A stretch of 64,000 bases of DNA from a virus. The notes under the pieces were generated by a model. That model saw only the letters and a list, made by a program, of their open reading frames with translations. It did no database searches and was not told the DNA's origin. Position numbers and translations under genes: made by a program. Position 1 is the stretch's first letter, and each line of letters opens with the position of its first letter. This document shows positions 45,773 through 54,748 of the stretch, one piece after another. The stretch spans positions 1 through 64,000 of IMG/VR virus record IMGVR_UViG_3300034272_001608; one strand, written 5' to 3'.

Positions 45773-48700
45773 TTAGATATTTTCAAACGAAGCTCCTGTT
45801 GGAGTGATGAAGAATTCGATGTCGATGAATTCTAACGCCTTCGTTGGTTTTAAGTATATCTTACCTGTTAATGTGTTTCTATCTAAGTCTTCAGGTGTTG
45901 AAGAAACTGTTACACGGAAATCGTATAAACCTCTGTCTCTTCTGATTGAGTCTAAGATAGGGTTAACACTATCCAAGAATTGTTGTCTAACGATTTGGTC
46001 GTTTTGTTCGAACAATAATCTTACCGCTACCGCTGAAATCAACTTACGAGCTTGAAGTAATAATCTTCTTACGTTCAATCTGTTAAGTGCTGTGTCAGCA
46101 ACTTGTAACGTTTTGTTACCCCAAATTACAGTTCCTACATCAGAGAAGGTTGCGATAGGGTTAATTCTACCTTGGTATAATGTGTCTCTATCTTCTTGAG
46201 TCAACTTAGTTCTCGCCTTAATTGAGTTCACAAGACCTCTTGTGTAACCCGCTGATGCGAACCATGGGAATGCAATGTTATCTGTTAACGCTAAGTTTCT
46301 ACAAACTTCACCTGTTGGAGGTAAGTAGATTTGTGTATTGTTTACAGTATCTCTTACTAAAATCCATGGGTAGTAAGTCGCCGTATAGTTAGAATCAATT
46401 CCTGTGTTATCTAAGTTATCAACCGCCTCTTGTGGGTAGATGATATCTAATGAGTTTGTTCCATCAGGAGTAAACATTAGGTAATCAGGAGTTGTTGCGA
46501 TATACACAGAATCAGCTCTTGAGTATTGTACCATGTCGATAGCCTCCTCAACAAGGTTTGAGTTATTTACATAATCAATTGCTGAAGTTGCGAATACGTT
46601 AATGTTAGTTGACTCGGGGTTAGCAAATGTTAAGATACCAAGTAAGTAAGCGTAATAGTCAGTGTTTGCAAAATCTTGAGTATTGTTTTGAACAACGATT
46701 CTCTTGAATAAACCTTGACCTGTCGCTGTTGGGTATCTTGCTGATACAGAAGCTCCCGCTAAATAACCTGTAGAACCTAATTGGAATCTATCTAAGTTTG
46801 TTCTTGATTCTCTATAAATGTCCCAACCATCAAATCCACCCGCAAAACATACTGTGTATTTTCTTGAGTAAATAAAGTAGTAAGGGTTTTCTTGTGTTTC
46901 TGGGTCTCTTGTAAAGTTAGCAACGCCACATTCAAAAGCAGTTTCACCACTTGTTAAGAATGAGTTTGATATTGTACAAACAGTTGCACCTGAGTCCATG
47001 TGGAAACCTTTACTTAAGTAATTCCAAGGTGTTCCGTCTACAGGTAAAGCTGATGCCACCCAGTTAGATGGATTTTGTGTTCCTTTATATTGTAAGAATG
47101 AATCATCAATCCCAAATTGACTTGAGAAACCTAAGTAACTTCTTCTTATGATGTCTCCAGCTGATTCGGTTGCATTTGCCGCTGAACCAAATGGAGGGTT
47201 GTATATTGTTTCTCCAGGGTAGTAATATTTTGTTTTAAATTGAGGTACTGGTGATGGGTTCAATACTGAAGCATATTCTCTTTGAGTATATCCATAGAAT
47301 CCACAAGGAATTGCATCAATTGGTGCTTCATCCGCCATCTCAACCATTATATATCTTGATACTAAAGCGTACTCTCCATTAGATGAACCAATTTTCTTAG
47401 CCACAAAGTTGTTAGAACCTGGGTCCATATTACAGTTTGTGAATTTCTCAATAACCACAGGGTTAGCGTCAGTGTCAAAGAAATTTCTTACTAAGACATC
47501 AAATGTCATGTTATTAAATGAAAGGTTTGCGATAGACACTTTAACTTCAGTGTTTGCTGCGTCTCCATCAGATATTGAGATGAATTTGAATAAGTTATAA
47601 ACCTTATTACCTCTTAATTCTGAAACTAAGAATGGTGTACTTGGTGATTTATATTGTGTTACGTTATAAGCAATAGACTGTGGGTCTTGACTTCTAGCAC
47701 CTTCAAGTGCAATTAAATCACAACTTAGACCACGAATGTAACCTTGGTTGTAAGCGTAATTTAAAGAACCAGGATAAATTTCTTCAACATATACTGGTAC
47801 CTCATTTCTTGATTTACCAAAGTTATCAATTCCTAAAACTTTAGTAATATATTTAGATGAAGCTGCAGACATAGAAGTTTCAAAAGAGAAATTATCTCCG
47901 TCTTTAGTTACACCTGATAGTAAGAATGTTTCAAATGGTAATTGAGTAACTCCTGAATATTGTTCAGTACAAACCATTTGTAAGTCAGTTAATCCACTAA
48001 CTTCATAAACAGGACCGTGTAAATCAGTTTCTGTACTATTACTATAAAGAGAGATACCTCTTGAACGTAAAGTCGCAATAACCATATTATTATAATCTGT
48101 GTAAGCAGTACCAGAATAAACATATGAGTTACCTGTAATTGTTCCTGTGTAATTACCGTTACCTAAAGACACCAAGTTAGATACTACATAATAAAACGAG
48201 TATCCTGAATACGCATTACCTGAAGTAATATCAAAGTTTGCGTAATACCAAGGGTCGTTATTATCAGAACTTAAATCGTTTGATGTTAAATTAACAGATT
48301 CAACTCCATACTCATTTACAATATTAGAATATGATAAAGATAAATTATCATAATCGGTTTCAGGGATTGAACCGTACACTACAGCAGTTGTTGCGGATAA
48401 TGACGGGTCATCCATTACAGAATCCAAATTAGTAGTAAAATCTAAACTTAAAGAAGATGTACTTCCATCAGATAATCTATATTGATTATTTAAATTAACT
48501 GTTACAGGTCCAGGTAATGAACCAGACGTGAATATAAATGTATTACCACTTGACGTTCCTGAAAATTCAGCGATAAACGGAGAACCAGTAGATGGATTAG
48601 TTCCGATAGTTAGTGGGTCTACGTTTGCCGTTACCTTGATGCTCCAAGACGGACCAGCGTCGTATCCTGACAATCCTAAAATTCTCGTTACGAAAAGTTG

Positions 48701-48973
48701 ATTAGATTGTTGTAGATAAGATTTGGCGATGTACGCCGCTTCGTATTTAGGGATTTGTGTATTAACAAATTTTGTAGGTTCTGTTCCCCCAAAATATGCT
48801 TGAAACTCATCGTAATTTGTGATAAATATAGGTTCGAAAGCGGGACCTTTAATTGTTTCCCCTACCAATCCTAATGTAGTTACACCCACACTCTGAGCAA
48901 CAAATGATAAGTCGGTTTCAGACGTGTATACTCCAGGTGATACATATACCTTTTGATTTACTTGTGTTGCCAT
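45773..48973 (-). CDS. gp18: Tail sheath protein gp18
   Basis: 1066 residues, against 659 for T4 gp18. The N-terminus VYVSPGVYTSETDLSF is the standard sheath start. The C-terminus has the conserved helix and strand region (LNVRRLLLQARKLISAVAVRLLFEQNDQ, split here as LNVRRLLLQARKLIS and VRLLFEQND) and ends with a GKIYLKPTKALEFIDIEFF strand used in the sheath handshake. Extra length lies mainly in the middle (residues ~100-450), likely surface-exposed inserted domains. It forms the contractile outer tail. A hairpin terminator follows. A TATTTAT element lies 36 bases before the ATG. Confidence 0.88.
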   Translation of the reverse strand: MATQVNQKVYVSPGVYTSETDLSFVAQSVGVTTLGLVGETIKGPAFEPIFITNYDEFQAYFGGTEPTKFVNTQIPKYEAAYIAKSYLQQSNQLFVTRILGLSGYDAGPSWSIKVTANVDPLTIGTNPSTGSPFIAEFSGTSSGNTFIFTSGSLPGPVTVNLNNQYRLSDGSTSSLSLDFTTNLDSVMDDPSLSATTAVVYGSIPETDYDNLSLSYSNIVNEYGVESVNLTSNDLSSDNNDPWYYANFDITSGNAYSGYSFYYVVSNLVSLGNGNYTGTITGNSYVYSGTAYTDYNNMVIATLRSRGISLYSNSTETDLHGPVYEVSGLTDLQMVCTEQYSGVTQLPFETFLLSGVTKDGDNFSFETSMSAASSKYITKVLGIDNFGKSRNEVPVYVEEIYPGSLNYAYNQGYIRGLSCDLIALEGARSQDPQSIAYNVTQYKSPSTPFLVSELRGNKVYNLFKFISISDGDAANTEVKVSIANLSFNNMTFDVLVRNFFDTDANPVVIEKFTNCNMDPGSNNFVAKKIGSSNGEYALVSRYIMVEMADEAPIDAIPCGFYGYTQREYASVLNPSPVPQFKTKYYYPGETIYNPPFGSAANATESAGDIIRRSYLGFSSQFGIDDSFLQYKGTQNPSNWVASALPVDGTPWNYLSKGFHMDSGATVCTISNSFLTSGETAFECGVANFTRDPETQENPYYFIYSRKYTVCFAGGFDGWDIYRESRTNLDRFQLGSTGYLAGASVSARYPTATGQGLFKRIVVQNNTQDFANTDYYAYLLGILTFANPESTNINVFATSAIDYVNNSNLVEEAIDMVQYSRADSVYIATTPDYLMFTPDGTNSLDIIYPQEAVDNLDNTGIDSNYTATYYPWILVRDTVNNTQIYLPPTGEVCRNLALTDNIAFPWFASAGYTRGLVNSIKARTKLTQEDRDTLYQGRINPIATFSDVGTVIWGNKTLQVADTALNRLNVRRLLLQARKLISAVAVRLLFEQNDQIVRQQFLDSVNPILDSIRRDRGLYDFRVTVSSTPEDLDRNTLTGKIYLKPTKALEFIDIEFFITPTGASFENI

Positions 48974-49008
48974 TCTTTAAATTATTCTATTGCAGATTTA
49001 TTTTATTG

Positions 49009-49015
49009 ATAAATA
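49009..49015 (-). promoter_or_regulatory. TATTTAT element before the tail sheath gene
   Basis: Coding strand TAATATTTATCAATAA, 36 bases upstream of the sheath ATG. Confidence 0.4.
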
Positions 49016-49052
49016 TTAGTATCTGAATGAAAAAACTTGACTTTTGAATATC

Positions 49053-49059
49053 TATTTAT
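49053..49059 (+). promoter_or_regulatory. TATTTAT element before the small RHH gene
   Basis: Plus strand ATCTATTTATAAACAG, 36 bases before the ATG at 49095. The orientation flips with the gene, as expected for a directional element. A TTGACT lies a little upstream (about 49037). Confidence 0.45.
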
Positions 49060-49094
49060 AAACAGTATGAATTAATTCTGCCTTTTTTCTACCT

Positions 49095-49256
49095 ATGAAA
49101 ACAACTAAAGAAATAAAGAACATTAAAATATCCCCTGAAGTACACGAGGTACTAAAAAAGTACTGTGATAAACGTGGGATAAAGATTTATAAATTTTTGG
49201 AAAATCTGATACTGGAAAAGTGTAAAGAAAAAAAAGATATATACGGAGAGAATTAA
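49095..49256 (+). CDS. Small ribbon-helix-helix-like protein
   Basis: 53 residues on the plus strand between minus-strand sheath and tail-completion genes. After an N-terminal MKTTKEIKN comes a beta strand IKISPEVHEVLKKYCDKRGI and helix KIYKFLENLILEKC, the typical sequence of RHH/CopG-like DNA-binding domains. It overlaps the opposing neighbour's end by 4 bases (convergent). RHH proteins usually repress transcription as dimers; here it could control the divergent sheath side or its own promoter. The gene is short but the codons read cleanly and an upstream TATTTAT element is oriented with it. Confidence 0.7.
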   Translation: MKTTKEIKNIKISPEVHEVLKKYCDKRGIKIYKFLENLILEKCKEKKDIYGEN

Positions 49257-50293
49257 ACTAATTGGGAATCAAACTGAATTGAAGCCTCTTGGGTATTGTC
49301 CGTTTTAATAATATCAATTCTTAATACGTCGTTTGTCGTTATTTGTATTTCTTGAACATCACTACCAAAATAATCGTCGTTAATATAAACATCATAACTT
49401 TCAACATTTGTTGAATTAGTAAATGTCATATTAGCAGTGAAATCAATTACATCGTTTAAACTAGTGTTTCCAACAACGTATAAAAAGTTTGATAAAAATT
49501 CATCTGGATTTTTTGGATACTTGTTTTTTCTATTCTTTAAAAGAGTTGTATCTAATTCCATAATCTGTGATACTCTGGCAATTGCAGGTTTTACTTGAAA
49601 TTCTTCTTCGTCAATCAAATAACCCAACATTGTAAAGTCATAGTTTTGAACAAAATATTTTCTTGAATCCATATTCATTTGAGATTCATCAGAAATGTTA
49701 TTCAATACAATTGGAACGTATTGTCCTTTTATAAATGTATAGGCTTGTCTTGATGAAAACTTCTGCATAATCACTTTGTTTAGTTGATTAAGCTCTCTCA
49801 TTCTATTACAAATGATTTTAACACTGTAATTTATATCTACAGGTACGGGTTGGGGTATTGTATAAATGTCCATACCTTGTTCGTTTCCATTCCAAGTTGG
49901 AACTGAGGCATAATAGAATTGTTTTCTATTTGGTATTGTGTACTGTAATGATGGATTTGTTCCAAACTTAACTTCAGGTTGTCTCACCACAGTAATGAAT
50001 GGAGGTTCGGGGTTGTAATCCAAATTAGTAAACAATGCGGTCTCAACATACTGAGTCCAGTTTTGAGTTGTTATAATAATATCAACCATAGGTACAATCT
50101 TACCTGATGTTATAACCTGTAAATCTTCCTTAACAAAATCCAACATACCTCTATCCAAATCAGCATGTAATACCGACTTAGGAAGATAAGTTCCGTCTTC
50201 ATTAATGTACTCAAGTAATTGTTCTCTACGAGCAGACAATGTCTTTTTTGGTACTAAAGGTAATGTAGGTTTAACCTGTTTTGGTAACGGCAT
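49253..50293 (-). CDS. Putative tail completion / sheath terminator protein
   Basis: 346 residues. Residues ~150-195 (VDINYSVKIICNRMRELNQL, then IMQKFSSRQAYTF) resemble the region of T4 gp15-type or neck proteins that contacts the tail top. The N-terminal part has LDRGMLDFVKEDLQVI and MVDIIITTQNWTQYVE. C-terminal ~100 residues look Ig-like (FTANMTFTNSTNVESYDVYI). By order it sits just before the sheath gene, as gp15 does in T4 (272 residues). This is a positional and pattern-based call. The stop overlaps the end of the opposing RHH gene. Confidence 0.5.
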   Translation of the reverse strand: MPLPKQVKPTLPLVPKKTLSARREQLLEYINEDGTYLPKSVLHADLDRGMLDFVKEDLQVITSGKIVPMVDIIITTQNWTQYVETALFTNLDYNPEPPFITVVRQPEVKFGTNPSLQYTIPNRKQFYYASVPTWNGNEQGMDIYTIPQPVPVDINYSVKIICNRMRELNQLNKVIMQKFSSRQAYTFIKGQYVPIVLNNISDESQMNMDSRKYFVQNYDFTMLGYLIDEEEFQVKPAIARVSQIMELDTTLLKNRKNKYPKNPDEFLSNFLYVVGNTSLNDVIDFTANMTFTNSTNVESYDVYINDDYFGSDVQEIQITTNDVLRIDIIKTDNTQEASIQFDSQLV

Positions 50294-50294
50294 A

Positions 50295-50831
50295 TTATTT
50301 TTTAACTACAAATAATTTATTAGTTGAATTTATCATATCAACCTCTTTGGCTGAGTATATTGGTTCTCCACCTTTTTTATATACAAATGAATCGTTTTTA
50401 TATGGGTTATATGTTATGATATTATCTGATGTTTGAGAAGGAATCTCTTTACAAGGGTGTTCACAATAATCTAATAAATCCCCAATCACAAACGCGTGAA
50501 CGTTTTTGGATTTCTCAGCACGCACTCTATCTTTACCTCCTGGTCTAACTCTAAACTCAACATCACCTAACTTAACAAAATCTGCGTGTAGTATTACTTT
50601 AGATTTATAAGTAACTGAGAATGTGTGTTTATGTAAGTTATAATAAACCATAACTCTTTTTCCTATATATTCTTTTTCAGAGTTATCATGTCCGCACTTG
50701 TGACAGATGTAAGGGTCATCTCCTCCATCCGAAAGTTCCCAAGACCAACCACAACTATCGCAGATAACTTTACCATCGGTAATAGTCTCTACAATTTTTC
50801 TTAATTGTGATTCTGTAACAATAACTTTCAT
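50295..50831 (-). CDS. Zinc-ribbon protein with ITESQL-type N-terminus
   Basis: 178 residues. It begins MKVIVTESQLRKIVET, a short tag-like helix I know from various phage virion proteins of similar environments. Residues ~24-50 form a zinc ribbon: CDSCGW and, 18 residues later, CHKCGHD. A globular domain follows with VILHADFVKLGDVEFRVRPG. It overlaps the upstream 170-residue gene's end by one base and precedes the tail-completion gene by one base. A head-associated or neck role is plausible from context; DNA or RNA binding through the ribbon is possible. Function is not established. Confidence 0.6.
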   Translation of the reverse strand: MKVIVTESQLRKIVETITDGKVICDSCGWSWELSDGGDDPYICHKCGHDNSEKEYIGKRVMVYYNLHKHTFSVTYKSKVILHADFVKLGDVEFRVRPGGKDRVRAEKSKNVHAFVIGDLLDYCEHPCKEIPSQTSDNIITYNPYKNDSFVYKKGGEPIYSAKEVDMINSTNKLFVVKK

Positions 50832-51343
50832 TATATACCTCTAAATTCGTTTTCACTAACATAATTTGCGGTAATAGACCTATAGAAAGGTTTGTAACCA
50901 CCATACGTGTGTTTATTATCAGATTTTACAAATCCATCATCTGAAACAACATAATACCTAACTCGGTCTTCTGTTTCGTAGTATCCTATATAATCCCCTT
51001 GGAAAATTTCAACTCCCATATCATCCAAAGTTTTTTGATATATAGAAAACTTCATGTTACCAGGTTCTTGAATTTCAACCTTAGAACTACCGTAAGTTTT
51101 TTGTGTTGGAGCCATGACTTGAACCAAACCTTTTAATTCAACAGGGGCCAAGAATTGTATTCCATCTTCCAAAACCTCACCATACACATCATCAGTTTTT
51201 GTCTTTCTTCTATCAATACGATAAAGAACTATGGTAAAGTTCATGTCACCAAGTAACCACTCTTCACCCATACCGATGTCAAGGTCATAATCCTCCGCCC
51301 CGAAGAACTTACCTAATCTTGTTATTGGAACTAATTTTTGCAT
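50831..51343 (-). CDS. Neck/tail-completion region protein, unknown (170 aa)
   Basis: 170 residues, acidic, beta-rich, no recognised catalytic motif. The sequence LVPITRLGKFFGAEDYDLDI begins it, and WLLGDMNFTIVLYRIDR and FQGDYIGYYETEDRVRYYVV follow. Neck and tail-completion proteins of this size occur at the same place in T4-like genomes (gp14 is 256, gp3 is 176 residues), but there is no decisive similarity. A TATTTAT element lies 7 bases before its ATG. It is divergent from the SNF2 helicase gene. Confidence 0.5.
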   Translation of the reverse strand: MQKLVPITRLGKFFGAEDYDLDIGMGEEWLLGDMNFTIVLYRIDRRKTKTDDVYGEVLEDGIQFLAPVELKGLVQVMAPTQKTYGSSKVEIQEPGNMKFSIYQKTLDDMGVEIFQGDYIGYYETEDRVRYYVVSDDGFVKSDNKHTYGGYKPFYRSITANYVSENEFRGI

Positions 51344-51346
51344 ATA

Positions 51347-51375
51347 TTGATAAATACTCTGCTTATAACTATATT
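51347..51375 (+). promoter_or_regulatory. Promoter for the SNF2 helicase
   Basis: TTGATA, 17 bases, TATATT on the plus strand, 24 bases before the ATG at 51399. It also fits TTG, 20 bases, TATATTTA (near TAnnTTTG). The -35 overlaps the start of the divergent minus-strand gene. Confidence 0.6.
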
Positions 51376-51398
51376 TAAGTCAAATATTTTTCTTATAG

Positions 51399-53150
51399 AT
51401 GGATGTAAGTTTAGAATCTAAAGCATTGTCTCTGTTGGAATCTTATGAAGGTGGAAACAACTACATACTTGAACTTAAAAGAAAGTCACAAATAAATAAG
51501 AAGTTTTACCCAACAAGAAGTCAATCAGAGTACATTATAAATAACCATGACAAACAACCTAAGGTTGCCAAGAAGTGGGTTATTTTAGATGCGTATTTTG
51601 CCAAAAAATTGGCAGACGATAAACTAATGACCGAAATACCAGAAAAGGTTTGGGTTGAAAAGTTACTTGCTGATAAAGAAAAGGCATATCACATTTGGGG
51701 TAAAATTACAGAAACACAAGAACTCCACGACTTTTGGTTACCAAAGGCGGCAATTATAAAAGACAACACGGTAAAAGATGTTGTTATTAGTTATGACAAA
51801 TACTCTCACCGCCCCCCGTTAGAGCACCAAAAAGAAGCAATTCAAAAACTTGTTGAAAATAAAAAGTTTATCTTGGCCGACGACATGGGTCTTGGTAAAA
51901 CCACCTCAACAATTATTGCCGCTTTAGAAACAGGTGCTAAAAAAGTTTTGATAATTTGTCCAGCAACTTTGAAGATTAACTGGAAACGTGAAATTGAAAA
52001 TTACTCTGATAAATCAATATTCATTTCAGAAGGAAAAAGTTTTAGTACAGAACACGATTTTGTTATCATAAACTATGACATTATAAAAAACTTCCATGAT
52101 AGTAAGAAAAAAGATGAATCTCAAATTTTTATTGCCAATTTTGATTTGGTGGTTGTTGATGAAGCACACTATATCAAAAATCCTACGGCGCAAAGAACAA
52201 AACTAATTAACGATATTGCAAAAAAGGTTGACAGATTGTGGTTACTAACTGGTACCCCAATGACATCAAGACCCATGGACTATTTCAACTTGTTGAGCCT
52301 TATTGAATCACCCGTTGCAAAAAATTGGATGGCTTACGCCATTAGATATTGTAATGGATATCAATTTAATGTTGGGGGTAGAAAAGTATGGAATGTAACA
52401 GGTTCATCCAACTTGGAGGAATTAAGAGACAGAACATCTCCTCTTGTATTAAGACGATTAAAAGAAAATGTTTTGGACCTTCCAGATAAAATTATTACAC
52501 CAGTTTACCTTAGATTAAAATCAAAGGCTTATGAAGAGGTTATGGGTGAGTATTATGATTGGTATGATAAAAACCCTGAAGAATCTAAATCGTTGACGGT
52601 ACAATTTACAAAGCTTACAAAAATTAGACAAATAATTGCTGATGAAAAAATTAATCAGACAATTGAAATTGCTGAAAACATTATCGAACAAGATAAGAAG
52701 GTTATTATATTCTGTAACTTTACTGACTCATTAAATAAAATTTGTCAACATTTTGGTAAAACCGCAGTAAAGGTTGATGGGTCCATGACAAAACCAGAAA
52801 GACAACACAGTGTTGACTCTTTTCAAGAAAATGAAAAAGTTAAAGTTTTTGTTGGTAATATTAAAGCGGCTGGAGTTGGGCTAACACTGACCGCGGGGGA
52901 GGCTGTTATTATGAACGACCTATCTTTTTTACCGTCAGACCACGCTCAAGCAGAAGACAGAGCGTATAGATATGGACAGAAAAATAATGTTTTGGTTTAT
53001 TATCCAATATTCGAAAACACCATTGAAGGTATTATCTACGATATCCTAAACAACAAGAAACAAGTCATCGCAACTGTAATGGGTGACAATCAAAATACAT
53101 CAGATGCCGCTGAAGAAATTTTGAAGAGAATCAATGAAAGTAGAAAATAA
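51399..53150 (+). CDS. SNF2-family DNA helicase/ATPase
   Basis: 583 residues. SF2 motifs of the SNF2 type are present: motif I LADDMGLGKTTS near 158-169, motif II VVVDEAHYIKN near 249-259, motif III LLTGTP near 282, motif V GVGLTLTAGE and motif VI QAEDRAYRYGQ near 520. The first ~130 residues form an accessory domain. SNF2 proteins translocate on double-stranded DNA; in phage they may remodel forks, displace proteins or help repair, the niche T4 fills with UvsW (503 residues). It leads the plus-strand operon, with its own promoter, and is followed by the SOD fusion gene. Confidence 0.85.
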   Translation: MDVSLESKALSLLESYEGGNNYILELKRKSQINKKFYPTRSQSEYIINNHDKQPKVAKKWVILDAYFAKKLADDKLMTEIPEKVWVEKLLADKEKAYHIWGKITETQELHDFWLPKAAIIKDNTVKDVVISYDKYSHRPPLEHQKEAIQKLVENKKFILADDMGLGKTTSTIIAALETGAKKVLIICPATLKINWKREIENYSDKSIFISEGKSFSTEHDFVIINYDIIKNFHDSKKKDESQIFIANFDLVVVDEAHYIKNPTAQRTKLINDIAKKVDRLWLLTGTPMTSRPMDYFNLLSLIESPVAKNWMAYAIRYCNGYQFNVGGRKVWNVTGSSNLEELRDRTSPLVLRRLKENVLDLPDKIITPVYLRLKSKAYEEVMGEYYDWYDKNPEESKSLTVQFTKLTKIRQIIADEKINQTIEIAENIIEQDKKVIIFCNFTDSLNKICQHFGKTAVKVDGSMTKPERQHSVDSFQENEKVKVFVGNIKAAGVGLTLTAGEAVIMNDLSFLPSDHAQAEDRAYRYGQKNNVLVYYPIFENTIEGIIYDILNNKKQVIATVMGDNQNTSDAAEEILKRINESRK

Positions 53151-53176
53151 ACAACTTACGGATTATTTATAATCAA

Positions 53177-54730
53177 ATGAATAATCCAAAGATGAATAAA
53201 ATAGAAGAAAAGATTCAACAACTCGAGACACAAATTGTAGAACAAAAAGTGACAAGAGAAAAAGAGTTGTTAATCACAGAAATGAAAAAAATCGGAATAG
53301 AGAAATTACCCTATTCTTACTCAGCCCTGAAACAGTTCATTGACCAAGAGACGATGGACTTCCACTACAACAAACATTACAAGGGGTATGTAGACAAGTT
53401 AAACGCCGCTTTAGCCAAGAAAAAATACGGAGACTTAGAGTTAGAACAGATAATCAAAACAATCAGTCGTTTTGATAAAACAATTAGAAATAATGCTGGT
53501 GGTGCATTTAACCACGCGTTATTTTGGAACATGTTAACCCCACAACCAAAAAAACTTCAAGGGGAATTATATAAGAAAATCACAAAAGAGTTTGGAAGTT
53601 TTCCAGCATTTAAGAAAAAGTTTGAGACAATTGCCAAAGACAGATTTGGGTCAGGTTGGGTTTGGTTGGTATTAACCGCAAAGAACGGTCTTAAAATTAT
53701 GTCTACACCAAACCAAGACAATCCATTGATGAATGTTATTGAAGGTGGTGGGTTTCCTCTTTTAGGTTTGGACCTTTGGGAACACGCATACTATTTGAAG
53801 TATAGAAACAAAAGGGACGAATACATTACAAACTTTTGGAAAGTTGTTAACTGGGATTTTGTTTCTAAATTATATGAAATGAAAACCGAAACAAAACTTT
53901 TAGAGTCGGTTGAAATGGCAAAAATAATAACCGAATCAAAGGAGGCTGAATTTTGTGATAACAAAGAAGTTCAGTTCTACAGAGAATTAATTAACAATCC
54001 AAAAATTAAAAGAGTATACCAAGACGGGGTTACCAGTGTATTAAAACAAGTGTTTCACCAATTTTGGGTTGAAAGTACCAACGAAGAAATGTCAGGTTTC
54101 TATGGTGTTGAATCTAAAGAAGGAAGGTCAATATTAAATAACCTAAACACAAACTTCAACGCATTCTGTTTGTTAACCAAAGCGGTGAACAATCAAATTG
54201 AGAACATAGGAAAACCTGAAAAGAAATTTGATTTTAGTAAAAAAGAAAAAAGAAACATAAGTGAGGTTGCCAGATTAATTAAAGCTTTAGACCATTTCAA
54301 GAAAGATATTTTTACAAAAAACAATCAAGATTTTATAAACATAATTAAAGTTTTAAAAAAACTTTGGGATAGAGGACAAAAGTCAGAAGACGATGTGTCG
54401 TCAAAAATTACAAAATATTTTGGTTCAGAATCTTCTGTTGAAAAGATTAGTGGTCACGGAGAAAAAAACGATGCGTTTAAAGGAATTGATTTAATTGTGA
54501 ATATTGGTGAAAGAAAATACACCGCACAAGTTAAACCGTTTTCTAATATGAAAAACGAAGATGGTAAAATAACTGTATATGATACGGGTAACGTAAAACC
54601 ATACAACGTAAATTGGTTGATATTTATTAACACGAAATCTAATAAGATTTTAATTTTTGAAAATAATCCAGTGAAGGACCACCATCAATATGTGTTTGAT
54701 GAATCGTCTTTAATACACGAAATAGAATAA
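53177..54730 (+). CDS. Fe/Mn superoxide dismutase fused to a probable PD-(D/E)XK nuclease domain
   Basis: 517 residues. Residues ~40-232 are a complete Fe/Mn superoxide dismutase: PYSYSALKQFI, FHYNKHYKGYV (His63), FNHALFW (His113) and LDLWEHAYYLKY (Asp199, His203), so all four metal ligands are present. The first ~40 residues form a short coiled coil. Residues ~240-420 are helical and unrecognised. Residues ~425-517 look like a PD-(D/E)XK-type nuclease fold: GIDLIV with Asp438, then YTAQVK with Gln451 and Lys453, a Q-x-K variant of the active site. Fusing a superoxide-removing domain with a DNA-cleavage-like fold is not something I recognise. A TATTTAT element lies 7 bases before the ATG. The gene may belong to the early plus-strand operon with the SNF2 helicase, or to a late unit with the neck gene. 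Confidence 0.7.
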   Translation: MNNPKMNKIEEKIQQLETQIVEQKVTREKELLITEMKKIGIEKLPYSYSALKQFIDQETMDFHYNKHYKGYVDKLNAALAKKKYGDLELEQIIKTISRFDKTIRNNAGGAFNHALFWNMLTPQPKKLQGELYKKITKEFGSFPAFKKKFETIAKDRFGSGWVWLVLTAKNGLKIMSTPNQDNPLMNVIEGGGFPLLGLDLWEHAYYLKYRNKRDEYITNFWKVVNWDFVSKLYEMKTETKLLESVEMAKIITESKEAEFCDNKEVQFYRELINNPKIKRVYQDGVTSVLKQVFHQFWVESTNEEMSGFYGVESKEGRSILNNLNTNFNAFCLLTKAVNNQIENIGKPEKKFDFSKKEKRNISEVARLIKALDHFKKDIFTKNNQDFINIIKVLKKLWDRGQKSEDDVSSKITKYFGSESSVEKISGHGEKNDAFKGIDLIVNIGERKYTAQVKPFSNMKNEDGKITVYDTGNVKPYNVNWLIFINTKSNKILIFENNPVKDHHQYVFDESSLIHEIE

Positions 54731-54748
54731 TAAAGATATTTATTAGAT

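Noticed and set aside
53941-54730. Frameshift joining two separate genes (SOD and nuclease-like)
   Set aside because: The frame is continuous for 517 codons with no internal stop, and no ribosome-binding context for a separate start was seen, so a true fusion is preferred.
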